The notes beneath the pieces were generated by a model that saw only the letters and a list, made by a program, of their open reading frames with translations, made no database searches and was not told the DNA's origin. A program made the position numbers and the translations under genes. DNA of 23,637 nt from Bacteroidales bacterium UBA3289 (lineage in GTDB: Bacteria > Bacteroidota > Bacteroidia > Bacteroidales > UBA932), in the NCBI GenBank assembly GCA_002361625.1, contig DETL01000004.1, positions 26,050 through 49,686 of the forward strand, written 5' to 3'. This document shows positions 6,690-15,678 of the stretch, one piece after another (position 1 is the stretch's first letter; every line of letters begins with the position of its first letter).

Positions 6690-9482
6690 CTACAGCACCT
6701 CCTTCAGGAAGGGACCGGTGACCGACAAGGGGTTGGCGGCGAGCTCTTCGGGGGTGCCGGTGGCGACGATGCGTCCGCCGCGGCGCCCGCCTTCCGGGCC
6801 CATGTCCAGGATCCAGTCCACGGACTTCAGGACGTCCAGGTTGTGCTCGATGATGATGACGGTGTTGCCGGCGTCCACCAGGCGGCCCAGCACGCCGAGG
6901 AGCACCTTGATGTCCTCGAAATGGAGGCCGGTCGTGGGCTCGTCCAGGATGTAGAGCGTCCGGCCCGTGGAGGGACGGGACAGTTCCGCCGCGAGCTTCA
7001 TGCGCTGGGATTCACCGCCCGACAGGGTGACGGCGGACTGACCGAGGTGGATGTACCCGAGGCCCACATCGACCATCGTCTTGAGCTTCGTCGCGATCTT
7101 GGGGATGGGATTGAAGAACTCATAGGCCTCGGCGATGGACATCTCCAGCACATCGTTGATATTCTTGCCCTTGTAGCGGACCGCCAGGGTGTCCTCCTTG
7201 TAGCGCCGTCCGCGGCATTCTTCGCAGGGGACATGGACGGAAGGGAGGAAGTTCATCTCGATGACCTTGATGCCGACCCCCTTGCACTCCTCGCAGCGCC
7301 CGCCGGGGACGTTGAACGAGAAACGGCCGGCCTTGAAGCCCCGGACCTTCGCGTCCTGGGTTTCCTCGAACAGGGTCCGGATATCGTTGAACACGCCGGT
7401 GAAAGTGGCCGGATTGGACCGCGGGGTGCGGCCGATCGGCGACTGGTCGATCTCGATGAGCTTGTCGATCTGTTCCACGCCCTCGATGCGCCCGTACGGG
7501 AGGGGTTTCTCCTTGGCGCGGTAGAACTTGCGCTTGAGGATGGGCATGAGCGTTTCGTTCACGAGCGAGGACTTTCCGCTGCCCGAAAGGCCGGCGACGC
7601 CCACCAGACAGCCCAGCGGGAAATGCGCGTCGATGCCCTTCAGGTTATTGCCGGACGCCCCGTACAGCGACAGCGTCTCGCCGCTCCCCCGCCGACGCAT
7701 CGCCGGCACGGGAATCGACTCGCGTCCCTGCAGGTAATCCAGTGTCACGGACGGCCCTACGACGGCATGGGAGGCTGTTTCCGGGTCCATCGGCTCCCCT
7801 CTCAGCAGGGTCGCCAAAGGGGCGCTCAGGCAGATCCGGCCGCCTTTTTCCCCTGCGCCCGGGCCCACGTCCACCAGCCAGTCGGCACTGTACATCGTCT
7901 CCGCATCGTGCTCGACGACCATGACGGAATTGCCCTCGTCCCGAAGGCTTTTCAGGGACGAGATGAGCTTCCGGTTGTCCCGCTGGTGCAGGCCGATGGA
8001 CGGCTCGTCCAGGATGTACAGCACGTTCACGAGCTTGGAGCCGATCTGCGTCGCCAGGCGGATGCGCTGGCTTTCGCCGCCGGAGAGGGAGGCCGTGGCC
8101 CTGTCCAGCGACAGGTAGTCCAGTCCCACGTCCAGCATGAACTGCACCCGCTCCCGAAGCTCCTTCAGGATATCCCGGGAGACATTCTTCTCGCGCTGGT
8201 TGAATCCGGCCGGAATCTCGTCCAGCCACTGCCTGAGGGCCGATATTTCCATCGCGGCGACGTCGGCGATGGTCTTCCCGTCGATGCGGAAGCACAGCGC
8301 TTCCTTGCTGAGGCGCGTTCCCCCGCAGTCGGGGCACACGAGCGTATCCTCGATATGGTCGATGACCCCGCCCCAGGACTCCATCTCGGACAGGTTCCCG
8401 TCCCCGACGCGGAACAGCTCGTCGGAGCCGTAGATGAGGAGCGTCACCGCCTCGTCGGGCAAGGTGCCGACCGGCTCATAGAGGCTGAAACCGTATTTCC
8501 GCGCGATCGAGCGGACGATGTCGAATTTCTTGCTTTCGCGGACCTTCCCCAGCGGGACGATGGCCCCGTCGGCGATGGTCTTGGTCCGGTCCGGGATGAT
8601 GGCGTCCACATTGACATCCACGATGGTCCCGAGGCCTTTGCAGTGCGGGCAGTAGCCCTGCGGCGAATTGAAGGAGAACGTATGCGGCTGGGGTTCCTGG
8701 AGGGAGGTTCCCGTCTCCGGATCCACCAGGTGCTTCGAGAAATGCTGCAGGACGCCGGTCGCGAGGTCCATGACCGCAACGGATCCCTTGCCGGCATCCA
8801 GGGCATGGCCCACGGAGTCCCGCACCCGCTTGTCGTCCCCGTCCCCGGGTTTCAGCCGGTCCACCACGAGCTCGATAAAATGCGGCTTGTAACGATCCAA
8901 GGCCGACACTTCCTGCAAAGGGAAGATTTCCCCGTCGATGCGGACCTCGGTGAAGCCCCGCTTGCGGAGCTGCTCGAACAGTTCCCGGTAGTGGCCCTTG
9001 CGGCCGCGGACAAGCGGTGCGAGCAGATAACACTTCCGCCCCCGGTAGGAGGTCATGATCAGGTCCGTGATCTGCGAATCCGTGTATCGGACCATCTCCT
9101 TGCCGGTTTCCGGCGAATAGGCCCGGGAGCCCTTCGCATACAGCAGGCGCAGGAAGTCGTAGATTTCCGTGATGGTGCCCACCGTGGACCTGGGGTTGTT
9201 CCCGGTCGTCTTCTGTTCGATGGCGATGATGGGGCTCAGGCCGGCGATGTCCTCCACTTCCGGCTTCTCGAGGATGCCCATGAAGTGCTTCGCATAGGTG
9301 GACAGGGTGTCCATGTAACGCCGCTGGCCTTCCGCGTAGATGGTATCGAAAGCAAGCGAGGACTTCCCGCTGCCGGAAAGTCCTGTCACGACGACGAACT
9401 CACCCCGGGGGATGTCCACATCCACCCCTTGGAGGTTGTTCGCCCTTGCTCCCCGTACCTGAATGTACTCCTTCTTGTCCAT
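6690..9482 (-). CDS. uvrA: Excinuclease ABC subunit A
   Basis: UvrA is the DNA-damage sensing ATPase of nucleotide excision repair and loads UvrB at lesions. The 930-residue protein has two ABC ATPase halves. Walker A motifs are G-L-S-G-S-G-K-S at 34-41 and again in the second half. The signatures S-L-S-G-G-E-S-Q-R and T-L-S-G-G-E-S-Q-R are each followed by L-Y-I-L-D-E-P. The C-terminal zinc module is intact (C-E-E-C-K-G-V-G and C-E-E-C-R-G-R-R). In the N-terminal module the second C-x2-C is present (C278, C281). The position expected for the first C-x2-C reads D254-P-E-T257-G, so that zinc site looks degenerate. It has its own promoter, shared back-to-back with the nucleoside kinase gene. 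Confidence 0.97.
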   Translation of the reverse strand: MDKKEYIQVRGARANNLQGVDVDIPRGEFVVVTGLSGSGKSSLAFDTIYAEGQRRYMDTLSTYAKHFMGILEKPEVEDIAGLSPIIAIEQKTTGNNPRSTVGTITEIYDFLRLLYAKGSRAYSPETGKEMVRYTDSQITDLIMTSYRGRKCYLLAPLVRGRKGHYRELFEQLRKRGFTEVRIDGEIFPLQEVSALDRYKPHFIELVVDRLKPGDGDDKRVRDSVGHALDAGKGSVAVMDLATGVLQHFSKHLVDPETGTSLQEPQPHTFSFNSPQGYCPHCKGLGTIVDVNVDAIIPDRTKTIADGAIVPLGKVRESKKFDIVRSIARKYGFSLYEPVGTLPDEAVTLLIYGSDELFRVGDGNLSEMESWGGVIDHIEDTLVCPDCGGTRLSKEALCFRIDGKTIADVAAMEISALRQWLDEIPAGFNQREKNVSRDILKELRERVQFMLDVGLDYLSLDRATASLSGGESQRIRLATQIGSKLVNVLYILDEPSIGLHQRDNRKLISSLKSLRDEGNSVMVVEHDAETMYSADWLVDVGPGAGEKGGRICLSAPLATLLRGEPMDPETASHAVVGPSVTLDYLQGRESIPVPAMRRRGSGETLSLYGASGNNLKGIDAHFPLGCLVGVAGLSGSGKSSLVNETLMPILKRKFYRAKEKPLPYGRIEGVEQIDKLIEIDQSPIGRTPRSNPATFTGVFNDIRTLFEETQDAKVRGFKAGRFSFNVPGGRCEECKGVGIKVIEMNFLPSVHVPCEECRGRRYKEDTLAVRYKGKNINDVLEMSIAEAYEFFNPIPKIATKLKTMVDVGLGYIHLGQSAVTLSGGESQRMKLAAELSRPSTGRTLYILDEPTTGLHFEDIKVLLGVLGRLVDAGNTVIIIEHNLDVLKSVDWILDMGPEGGRRGGRIVATGTPEELAANPLSVTGPFLKEVL

Positions 9483-9489
9483 AGGAATG

Positions 9490-9497
9490 CAAAGGTA
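9490..9497 (-). promoter_or_regulatory. -7 element of the uvrA promoter
   Basis: TACCTTTG on the minus strand (9497-9490) matches TAnnTTTG exactly. It ends 7 bp before the uvrA ATG, so the transcript would have a leader of only a few nucleotides or none. No good -33 TTG is visible at 19-21 bp; the upstream DNA is the mirror-image promoter of the divergent gene. Confidence 0.65.
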
Positions 9498-9511
9498 CGA
9501 ATATTTTTTCG

Positions 9512-9519
9512 TAGCTTTG
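9512..9519 (+). promoter_or_regulatory. -7 element of the nucleoside kinase promoter
   Basis: TAGCTTTG (9512-9519) matches TAnnTTTG and ends 6 bp before the ATG at 9526, again predicting an almost leaderless mRNA. With the uvrA element it forms a 30-bp inverted repeat (9490-9519) with 12-bp arms, one mismatch and a 6-bp AT-only centre. Confidence 0.65.
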
Positions 9520-9525
9520 TGTGTT

Positions 9526-11220
9526 ATGATTCAAGTATTCCTGCAGAACGACCGCAGTTTCCGTGCGGTGGAAGAAGGCTCCTCCCTCCTGGCCCTTGCG
9601 CAGAGCGTCTGCCCCGAGGTGAAGGACGACAAGACGGAAAAGCGTTACCCGGTTCTGGCCGCCCTGGTGGACCATAAACTCAAAGAACTCAGTTTCAATA
9701 TTTTCTATCCGCATGAGATTACCTTCATCGGCTATAATCACCCCGACGGGCGGCGCACGTACATCCGTTCCCTGTGCTTCGTCCTGCAGCATGCGGCCCG
9801 GACATTGTTCCCGGACCGGGGCCTGCGGATCGAGCACTCCTTGGCAAGCGGGATGTACTGCGAACTCCTCGACAGCGAAACGGGCCGGCCGGTCAAGCCG
9901 ACGCCCGAGGAGTTGAACAGCCTCCGGGAGCGGATGCGCGGACTGGTGGAGGCGGACCTGCCGTTCACGACGGAGAAGATCCGTTCCGAAGAGGCGGAAA
10001 TCATCTTCTCAGCCCAGCGCCAACCGCACAAGGCGGCGCTCCGCCGCTCGCTCGGCCACTATTTCTGCCGCGTGTATCACCTGGCCGGACAAACGGATTC
10101 CTTCCATGGGCCCCTCGTCCCTTCCACCGGGCTGCTCGGCGTCTTCGACCTGTTCGCGTTCCATGACGGTTTCTGCCTGCAGTATCCGTCCGACGAGGAT
10201 ACGTCCAAACCGGTCCGCCGGCAGCGGCAGGGGAAACTGGCCGTCATGCTGGAAGGCTATGGCAAGTGGTGCCGTACGACGGGCATCGAGGGCATCGGCA
10301 CGCTGAACAAGACCCTCATGGAAGGGGGCGCCGTCAAGCTGATCAACCTTTGCGAGGCCCGGCAGGAACGGGAGTACGCCCGGATCGCGGACCTCGTCTA
10401 TAAGGAAAGGGACCGGGTGAAGATCGTCTTCATCGCCGGCCCGTCCTCCAGCGGGAAGACATCGTCCTCGCTCCGGCTTGCCCAGCAGCTCCGGATCCTC
10501 GGGATGAAGCCCAAGGTCATCGAACTGGACAATTACTTCGTCCCCCGGGAACGTACGCCGCTGGACGAGGACGGAAAATACGATTTCGAGGCGCTCGAAG
10601 CCATGGACCTGGAACTGCTGGGGCAGCACCTGAACACCCTGCTCAGCGGCGGGCAGGTGGAACTTCCCCACTACGACTTCAAGCAGGGAAGGCCTTTCTT
10701 CGAGGGTAATTTCATGCAGTTGGACGAAGGGGACGTCCTGATCATGGAAGGTATCCATGCGCTGGACCCGGCGATGGTGCCGGACGTGGACCCGAGCCGC
10801 ATCTTCCGTGTGTATGCATCGGCCCTGACCTCCCTGAACGTGGACGAGAACAACTACATTTCCACCACCGACAACCGTCTTCTCCGCCGGCTGGTCCGGG
10901 ACAACCTGTACCGCGGCCTGTCGCCGGAAAAGACCATCCTCCTGTGGCCCTCGGTCCGCCGCGGGGAAAACAAGTACATCTTCCCCTTCCAGGAATATGC
11001 CGATGCGCAGTTGAACACGGCCCTCCTCTATGAGTTGCCGCTGCTCAAGTATTACGCGGATCCCCTCCTGAGGCGTATCCATCCCACCTCGGCCGCCTAT
11101 ACCGAGGCCATCCGTCTCCTGAAATTCCTTGAATACATCGTCGCCCTGCAGCCTTCGGACATCGCTGCCATCCCTCCCACCTCCATCATGCGGGAGTTCA
11201 TCGGCGGGCAGACACTCTAG
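9526..11220 (+). CDS. Nucleoside kinase with ThrRS-like N-terminal domains and uridine-kinase-like C-terminal domain
   Basis: The C-terminal half resembles uridine kinase/phosphoribulokinase. It has a P-loop G-P-S-S-S-G-K-T (residues 305-312), then L-D-N-Y-F-V-P-R and D-F-E-A-L-E-A typical of nucleoside kinases, and M-E-G-I-H-A-L-D-P after the Walker B strand. The first ~60 residues look like a TGS domain, and the following H-E-I-T-F-I-G-Y and I-E-H-S-L-A-S-G-M-Y-C-E-L resemble the second editing-like domain of threonyl-tRNA synthetase. This fusion is known in Bacteroidota and Firmicutes proteins annotated as nucleoside kinase, and its natural substrate is not firmly known to me. The 564-residue reading starts at the ATG at 9526, just after the -7 element. 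An earlier in-frame ATG at 9463 is inside uvrA and upstream of the promoter. Confidence 0.88.
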   Translation: MIQVFLQNDRSFRAVEEGSSLLALAQSVCPEVKDDKTEKRYPVLAALVDHKLKELSFNIFYPHEITFIGYNHPDGRRTYIRSLCFVLQHAARTLFPDRGLRIEHSLASGMYCELLDSETGRPVKPTPEELNSLRERMRGLVEADLPFTTEKIRSEEAEIIFSAQRQPHKAALRRSLGHYFCRVYHLAGQTDSFHGPLVPSTGLLGVFDLFAFHDGFCLQYPSDEDTSKPVRRQRQGKLAVMLEGYGKWCRTTGIEGIGTLNKTLMEGGAVKLINLCEARQEREYARIADLVYKERDRVKIVFIAGPSSSGKTSSSLRLAQQLRILGMKPKVIELDNYFVPRERTPLDEDGKYDFEALEAMDLELLGQHLNTLLSGGQVELPHYDFKQGRPFFEGNFMQLDEGDVLIMEGIHALDPAMVPDVDPSRIFRVYASALTSLNVDENNYISTTDNRLLRRLVRDNLYRGLSPEKTILLWPSVRRGENKYIFPFQEYADAQLNTALLYELPLLKYYADPLLRRIHPTSAAYTEAIRLLKFLEYIVALQPSDIAAIPPTSIMREFIGGQTL

Positions 11221-11247
11221 TCGCTGACATTCAGCACTTTATATAAA

Positions 11248-11275
11248 ATTCCCTGGTACATTTGCACCAGGGAAT
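11248..11275 (-). terminator. Intrinsic terminator after the GH97 gene
   Basis: A perfect 10-bp stem, ATTCCCTGGT (11248-11257) and ACCAGGGAAT (11266-11275), has an 8-nt loop. Read on the minus strand the stem is followed by UUUUAUAU, so it fits a Rho-independent terminator for the starch genes. It sits between convergent genes and may also stop the plus-strand kinase transcript, although the U tract is poor in that direction. Confidence 0.75.
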
Positions 11276-11299
11276 ATCTCGTATTTGGCTGTATATCAG

Positions 11300-13573
11300 T
11301 TACTTGACTTCGCGCAGGGAAACGGCGAAACCGCCGGCGCGGGCCATCCGGAGCGGAAGGGTCGTCTCGGTGGTAACCGTCTGCCTGGTAATGGTGTAGG
11401 CCTGGGGATTGGTCTCGAAATCGGCATCGGGGGCATCGGCATAGATGATCGCCTCGTAGGAGACGCCGGGCTTCAGGAAATCCAGTTTGACGGAGACCTC
11501 ACGGGCATTCTCGTCCGTGATGCCGCCCACATACCAGACGTCGCGCGGCTGCGCCTTGGCAAGGTCGCTGGCGGTGGCACCCTCGGGCAGGGCATACACG
11601 AAGCGGGCGGCGTTGGAAACCATGTCCTTCTTGCCGTCAGCCAGGGTAGCAACGCCCTCGGCGGCCTTGTTCAGGGAAGAAAGCTTGGGGTGGCGGGCCG
11701 TGATGATATAGGCACCCGGCTCGGCTTCCAGATAGAGGCTCTTGTCCCAGTCCACCGCAACGTCCTTGATGAACTGGAAGGCGTCCATGAAGCGGGCGTA
11801 GTTCTCCGGCAGGTCCGCCGCCATCTGCAGCGGGGAGTAGAACGTCACATACAGGCCCAGTTGGTTGCAGATGGTATGGTGCATGTGCTGCTGGTCCTTG
11901 GGGTTGTTCTTGGACATGTCCGTCTCGAAGATGCCGGGGGTGAAGTCCATCGGTCCGCCCTGCAGGCGGGTGAACGGGAAGATGGTAGTATGGCCGGGCT
12001 GGATGATGCCGCGGAACTCGGTGCCCATCGCGCTCTCGTTGCCAATCATGTTGGGCCAGGTGCGGCACAGGCCGGTCGGACGAACGGCCTCATGGGCGTT
12101 GACCATGATATGGTGCTTCGCGGCCTCCACGACGGCGTAATGGTAATGGTTGATGAGGGCCTGGCTGTAGTGGTACTCGCCGTAAGGGATGATCTTGCCC
12201 ACATAGCCGCTCTTCACGGCATCGTACCCATACTGGTTCATGAGGTCATAGGCCTGCTCCATCCAACGCTCGTAATTGACGGTGGAAGAAGAACTTTCAT
12301 GATGCATGATCAGGCGGATACCCTTCTCGTGCGCATACTTGTTCAGGGCCGGCAGGTCAAAGTCCGGATACGGGGTGATGAAGTCGAAGACGAAGTCCTT
12401 CTGGTGGCCGTACCAGTCCTCCCAGCCTTCGTTCCAACCCTCGATGAGGAGGGCGTCGAAGCCGTTTTCCGCGGCAAAGTCGATGTAGCGGCGCACATTC
12501 TCGTTGTTCGCGCCGTGACGGCCGTGGGGCTTGGAGGCGGCATAGTCCGTCACGCCCAGCTGGACGGAAGGGTACTCGTCGGTATAGGACCACTCGCTCT
12601 TGCCGGTGATCATCTCCCACCAGACGCCCATGTACTTGGTCGGGTGGATCCAGGAGACATCCTCGATGGCGCAGGGCTCGTTGAGGTTCAGGATGAGGCG
12701 GGAAGCGAGCACGTCGGTCGCCTTTTCACACACCATCACGGTACGCCAGGGGCTCTTGCAGGGCGCCTGGAGCCGGCCTTTCACGCCCTCGGCATCCGGC
12801 GTGAGCCAGGTCCGGAAAGTCATGGTCGCTTCGTTGAGTTCCAGATTCGTCGTGGGATAATCCAGCACCTCGGCTTCGTGGATGTTGATGTACAGGCCGT
12901 CGGCGGTCTTCATCTGGAGAGCCGTCTGCACGCCGGTCGGCGAGAAGGCGGTCTGTGGAGAGCCGCCCCGGGGACGCGGGTTCTCCGAGAGCGAGCGGAT
13001 CTGGGAGAGCTTGGACTCCGTGGGGCAGAACTCCTGCGTGGAATAGTCGCCCGGAATCCACCAGGCCGTATGGTCGCCGGTCATGGCGAACTCCGTGAGT
13101 TCCTCCCTGATCTTGAAGTAGGTCAATGCGTTCTCCTGCGGGAACTCGTACCGGAAGCCCAGGCCGTCATCGTACAGGCGGAAGCGGATCTTCATCACGG
13201 CGCCGCTCTCCTGGTTGAGCGTCACGAGCAGCTCATTGTAATGGTTCCGGATGGAGGCTTCCTCGCCCCAGACCGGCTCCCAGGTCTCGTCGAAGGTGTT
13301 GAAAGCCGTGTCCGTGAGCGTAAAGCCACCGTCCAGGTCCTCTCCCCCCTCCAACAAGGTATAACCCAGCCGGGAGGGCAGGACGACGGCCTTGCCCGCA
13401 CGGTCCAGCGTGTACTCCGGCACGCCTTCCACGACGGCGAACTTCAGTTCCAGCTGACCGTCGGGGCTGCGGAGGGCGAGGGCATCGGCAGGCATCTGCG
13501 GTCCCTTGGGGCCGCCGCAGGCCGCCAGCGCGGCCAGCGCGAAGGCCGCGAGCGTAAAACGTAATGTTTTCAT
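11300..13573 (-). CDS. susB: GH97 alpha-glucosidase, SusB-like lipoprotein
   Basis: Inverting GH97 enzymes such as SusB release glucose from the non-reducing end of malto-oligosaccharides. The 757-residue product has the family order: N-terminal beta-sandwich, TIM barrel, C-terminal beta domain. Five glutamates line up with SusB residues 194, 391, 439, 508 and 532 (numbers recalled) at one constant offset of 13: E181, E378, E426, E495 and E519. G-Y-V-G (456-459) occupies the region where retaining GH97 galactosidases carry their Asp nucleophile, so the inverting type is predicted. A lipobox L-A-A-C with C19 predicts a lipoprotein, and no acidic export signal follows the Cys, so it probably faces the periplasm. 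I chose the ATG at 13573 (MKTLRF), 10 bp after the upstream stop. An in-frame ATG at 13591 would give an 8-bp overlap. Confidence 0.93.
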   Translation of the reverse strand: MKTLRFTLAAFALAALAACGGPKGPQMPADALALRSPDGQLELKFAVVEGVPEYTLDRAGKAVVLPSRLGYTLLEGGEDLDGGFTLTDTAFNTFDETWEPVWGEEASIRNHYNELLVTLNQESGAVMKIRFRLYDDGLGFRYEFPQENALTYFKIREELTEFAMTGDHTAWWIPGDYSTQEFCPTESKLSQIRSLSENPRPRGGSPQTAFSPTGVQTALQMKTADGLYINIHEAEVLDYPTTNLELNEATMTFRTWLTPDAEGVKGRLQAPCKSPWRTVMVCEKATDVLASRLILNLNEPCAIEDVSWIHPTKYMGVWWEMITGKSEWSYTDEYPSVQLGVTDYAASKPHGRHGANNENVRRYIDFAAENGFDALLIEGWNEGWEDWYGHQKDFVFDFITPYPDFDLPALNKYAHEKGIRLIMHHESSSSTVNYERWMEQAYDLMNQYGYDAVKSGYVGKIIPYGEYHYSQALINHYHYAVVEAAKHHIMVNAHEAVRPTGLCRTWPNMIGNESAMGTEFRGIIQPGHTTIFPFTRLQGGPMDFTPGIFETDMSKNNPKDQQHMHHTICNQLGLYVTFYSPLQMAADLPENYARFMDAFQFIKDVAVDWDKSLYLEAEPGAYIITARHPKLSSLNKAAEGVATLADGKKDMVSNAARFVYALPEGATASDLAKAQPRDVWYVGGITDENAREVSVKLDFLKPGVSYEAIIYADAPDADFETNPQAYTITRQTVTTETTLPLRMARAGGFAVSLREVK

Positions 13574-13583
13574 GGGTATCTGA

Positions 13584-15596
13584 TTATTCATTCGGGCGTT
13601 TGAATTCCACGATCAGGGCGGAGCGCGGTTCCACAACCAAGCCGTCGCATAGCTTGACGCGTTCTCCGGAAATGACGTCGCGGCCCTGCACCGGCCCCGA
13701 AACGAACTCGTCATAATGCGACCAGTCGAGGGCACGGTCCTCATCGGTATTGTTGATATATACGAAGACGGCGTCCTTGTCGTCATAGCGGAAGTACGCA
13801 TACGTGTTGTCGGTATAGTTCACGGCGCCTTCGTTGTGCCGGGAGAGGAAATGCAGGGTCTTGCCATGATGGATGGCGGAGCAGCCCCGGCGCCAGCGGA
13901 ACAGGGCGCGGGCGTAGTCGTGCAGGCCCGCGGCCGAGGTATAGTCGGCATCCGTCGTGTAGCCGGCGGCGGTGCGGCCTTCTTCCGTGAACAGGTCCAC
14001 CGGATCGTCCGGCCAGCCGCCCGGGAAATCGATGCGCTTGGAACCATCGTGATGCCGTCCCGGGCGCTCGCAGAACATCATCTCGTCACCATAGTACAGC
14101 TGCGGGATGCCACGGAGCGTCGCAAGCAGGGCGAGCGCAAGCTTCATGCGCTGCGGATCGTGCCGGAGCACGTCCCCGGTGCGGTCATGGTCATGGTTCG
14201 CGAAGAAGATGAGCATGTTGGACAGGTCGTGATAGGCAAAATCCTGCGCCAGGACGGAGTAGATCCGCGTCATGCCCTCGTCCCAGCGGACCTCATCCTC
14301 GGTGAGGGCGCGGACCATCGCCTGCTGGAGCGGGAAGTCCATGATGGCGGGCAGATGGCTGTCGAATCCGTTCCTGTTCGGATTGCCGGACTGCCAATAG
14401 GCCACCTGCGGGATGTTCATGTCCCAGCATTCGCCCACGATGTTCATCCCGGGATACTCTTTCCGCACCGCCTTGCACCACTCGGCCATGGCTTCGGGTT
14501 CGTTGTACGGATACGTGTCCACGCGAAGCCCGTCCAGGCCCGCATACTCGATCCACCACACGGCCCACTGCTGGAAATAGCGCAGCACGTAGGGATTGTC
14601 CAGGTTCATGTCCGGCATGGACGGGACAAACCATCCGCTCTCCTGCCGCTCACGGTCCTTCAGGGAGGCGTGCGGGTCCATATACACGGAGAACAAGGCG
14701 TTCATCTGCATGTACGGCTCGTTTACGTGATACCAGTCGGGGAACGGAGGGTTCTCCATCCACCAGTGCGCCGTCCCGCAGTGGTTCGTCACGACGTCCA
14801 TGATGACCTTCAGGCCCTTCTCATGGGCCTTGTCCACCATCGTCTTGTACAGGGCGTTGTCGCCGAAGCGAGGGTCGATATGGTAGTAGTCGCTGCAGGC
14901 GTAGCCGTGGTAGGACTCCTGCGGCTGGTTGTCCAGCAGCAGCGGCGTGCTCCAAAGGGCCGTCGCACCCAGGTCGGCGACATAGTCCAGATGGTCGATG
15001 ATGCCCTGGATGTCACCGCCGTGCCTTGCCACCGGGTCGTTCCGGTCCACAAGGTCAGGCGTTTCAGGCACGTCCCAGGGAACCGCGGAACCGTCATCAT
15101 AGGCTTCTCCGTCCCACTGGACGTCATTTCCGTTCCGGGCCGATGCGAACCGGTCCGGCATGATCAGGTAGATCAGGTCCTCGGTCGTGAAGCTCTTCCG
15201 GTCGGCACTCCCCTTCTCCCGTTCGCGGATGAGGTAGGGATACTTGACCATCTGCTTCCCGTCACTTACGAACAGGTAGTATGTCCCGGGCTTGGCATCG
15301 GCATCCACCTCCACGTCCACGAACAGGAAATCCGGGTTCGCAGCCTTATGCAGATGCTTGACCGTCACGCCTTTCCCGCCCGCGATGGTAATCTTCTTCC
15401 TGCCGATGTCCTTTCCCTGGACCAGCAGCTGGAGCGGGGTCTTCATGCCGGTCCACCAGGACAGCGGTTCCACACGGGTCACTTCCTCGCGGGTCGCATC
15501 CGCCACCAGCGACGGATCCGGCCCCGCCTGGCAGCCGGTCAGTCCGGCCGCCACGGCCGTCGCCACCAACGTTTTCTTCAAAGTATTCAAAATCAA
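13584..15596 (-). CDS. susA: GH13 neopullulanase/cyclomaltodextrinase, SusA-like lipoprotein
   Basis: Enzymes of this type cut alpha-1,4 links in malto-oligosaccharides, pullulan or cyclodextrins in the periplasm. The 670-residue protein starts with a lipoprotein signal (L-T-G-C, C22). An N-terminal Ig-like domain follows (P-L-S-W-W-T-G-M-K near residue 45), typical of SusA and cyclomaltodextrinases. The (beta/alpha)8 barrel carries all GH13 regions: D267-V-V-T-N-H272 (I), G-L-R-V-D360 with the nucleophile (II), V-G-E389 with the acid/base (III), and N-H-D469 (IV). No acidic lipoprotein export signal follows C22. It lies 10 bp upstream of the SusB-like gene, in the same A-then-B order as the Bacteroides sus operon, but no susC, susD or susR is in the window. 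Confidence 0.92.
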   Translation of the reverse strand: MILNTLKKTLVATAVAAGLTGCQAGPDPSLVADATREEVTRVEPLSWWTGMKTPLQLLVQGKDIGRKKITIAGGKGVTVKHLHKAANPDFLFVDVEVDADAKPGTYYLFVSDGKQMVKYPYLIREREKGSADRKSFTTEDLIYLIMPDRFASARNGNDVQWDGEAYDDGSAVPWDVPETPDLVDRNDPVARHGGDIQGIIDHLDYVADLGATALWSTPLLLDNQPQESYHGYACSDYYHIDPRFGDNALYKTMVDKAHEKGLKVIMDVVTNHCGTAHWWMENPPFPDWYHVNEPYMQMNALFSVYMDPHASLKDRERQESGWFVPSMPDMNLDNPYVLRYFQQWAVWWIEYAGLDGLRVDTYPYNEPEAMAEWCKAVRKEYPGMNIVGECWDMNIPQVAYWQSGNPNRNGFDSHLPAIMDFPLQQAMVRALTEDEVRWDEGMTRIYSVLAQDFAYHDLSNMLIFFANHDHDRTGDVLRHDPQRMKLALALLATLRGIPQLYYGDEMMFCERPGRHHDGSKRIDFPGGWPDDPVDLFTEEGRTAAGYTTDADYTSAAGLHDYARALFRWRRGCSAIHHGKTLHFLSRHNEGAVNYTDNTYAYFRYDDKDAVFVYINNTDEDRALDWSHYDEFVSGPVQGRDVISGERVKLCDGLVVEPRSALIVEFKRPNE

Positions 15597-15678
15597 CTGA
15601 TTCCAGAAACCGCTTTATGCAAAAACGCAGAAAGCACTTTTGATAAACAATTCTAATTCACCAAGTTAAGGGAAACGG

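Noticed and set aside
6681..9677. Long plus-strand open frame (998 codons) opposite uvrA
   Set aside because: Its composition mirrors uvrA, it has no family motifs, and uvrA on the minus strand carries all expected motifs. High GC with strong third-position bias makes long antisense frames common here.
11285..13564. Long plus-strand open frame opposite the GH97 gene
   Set aside because: Same antisense artefact; the minus-strand GH97 shows conserved catalytic residues over its full length.
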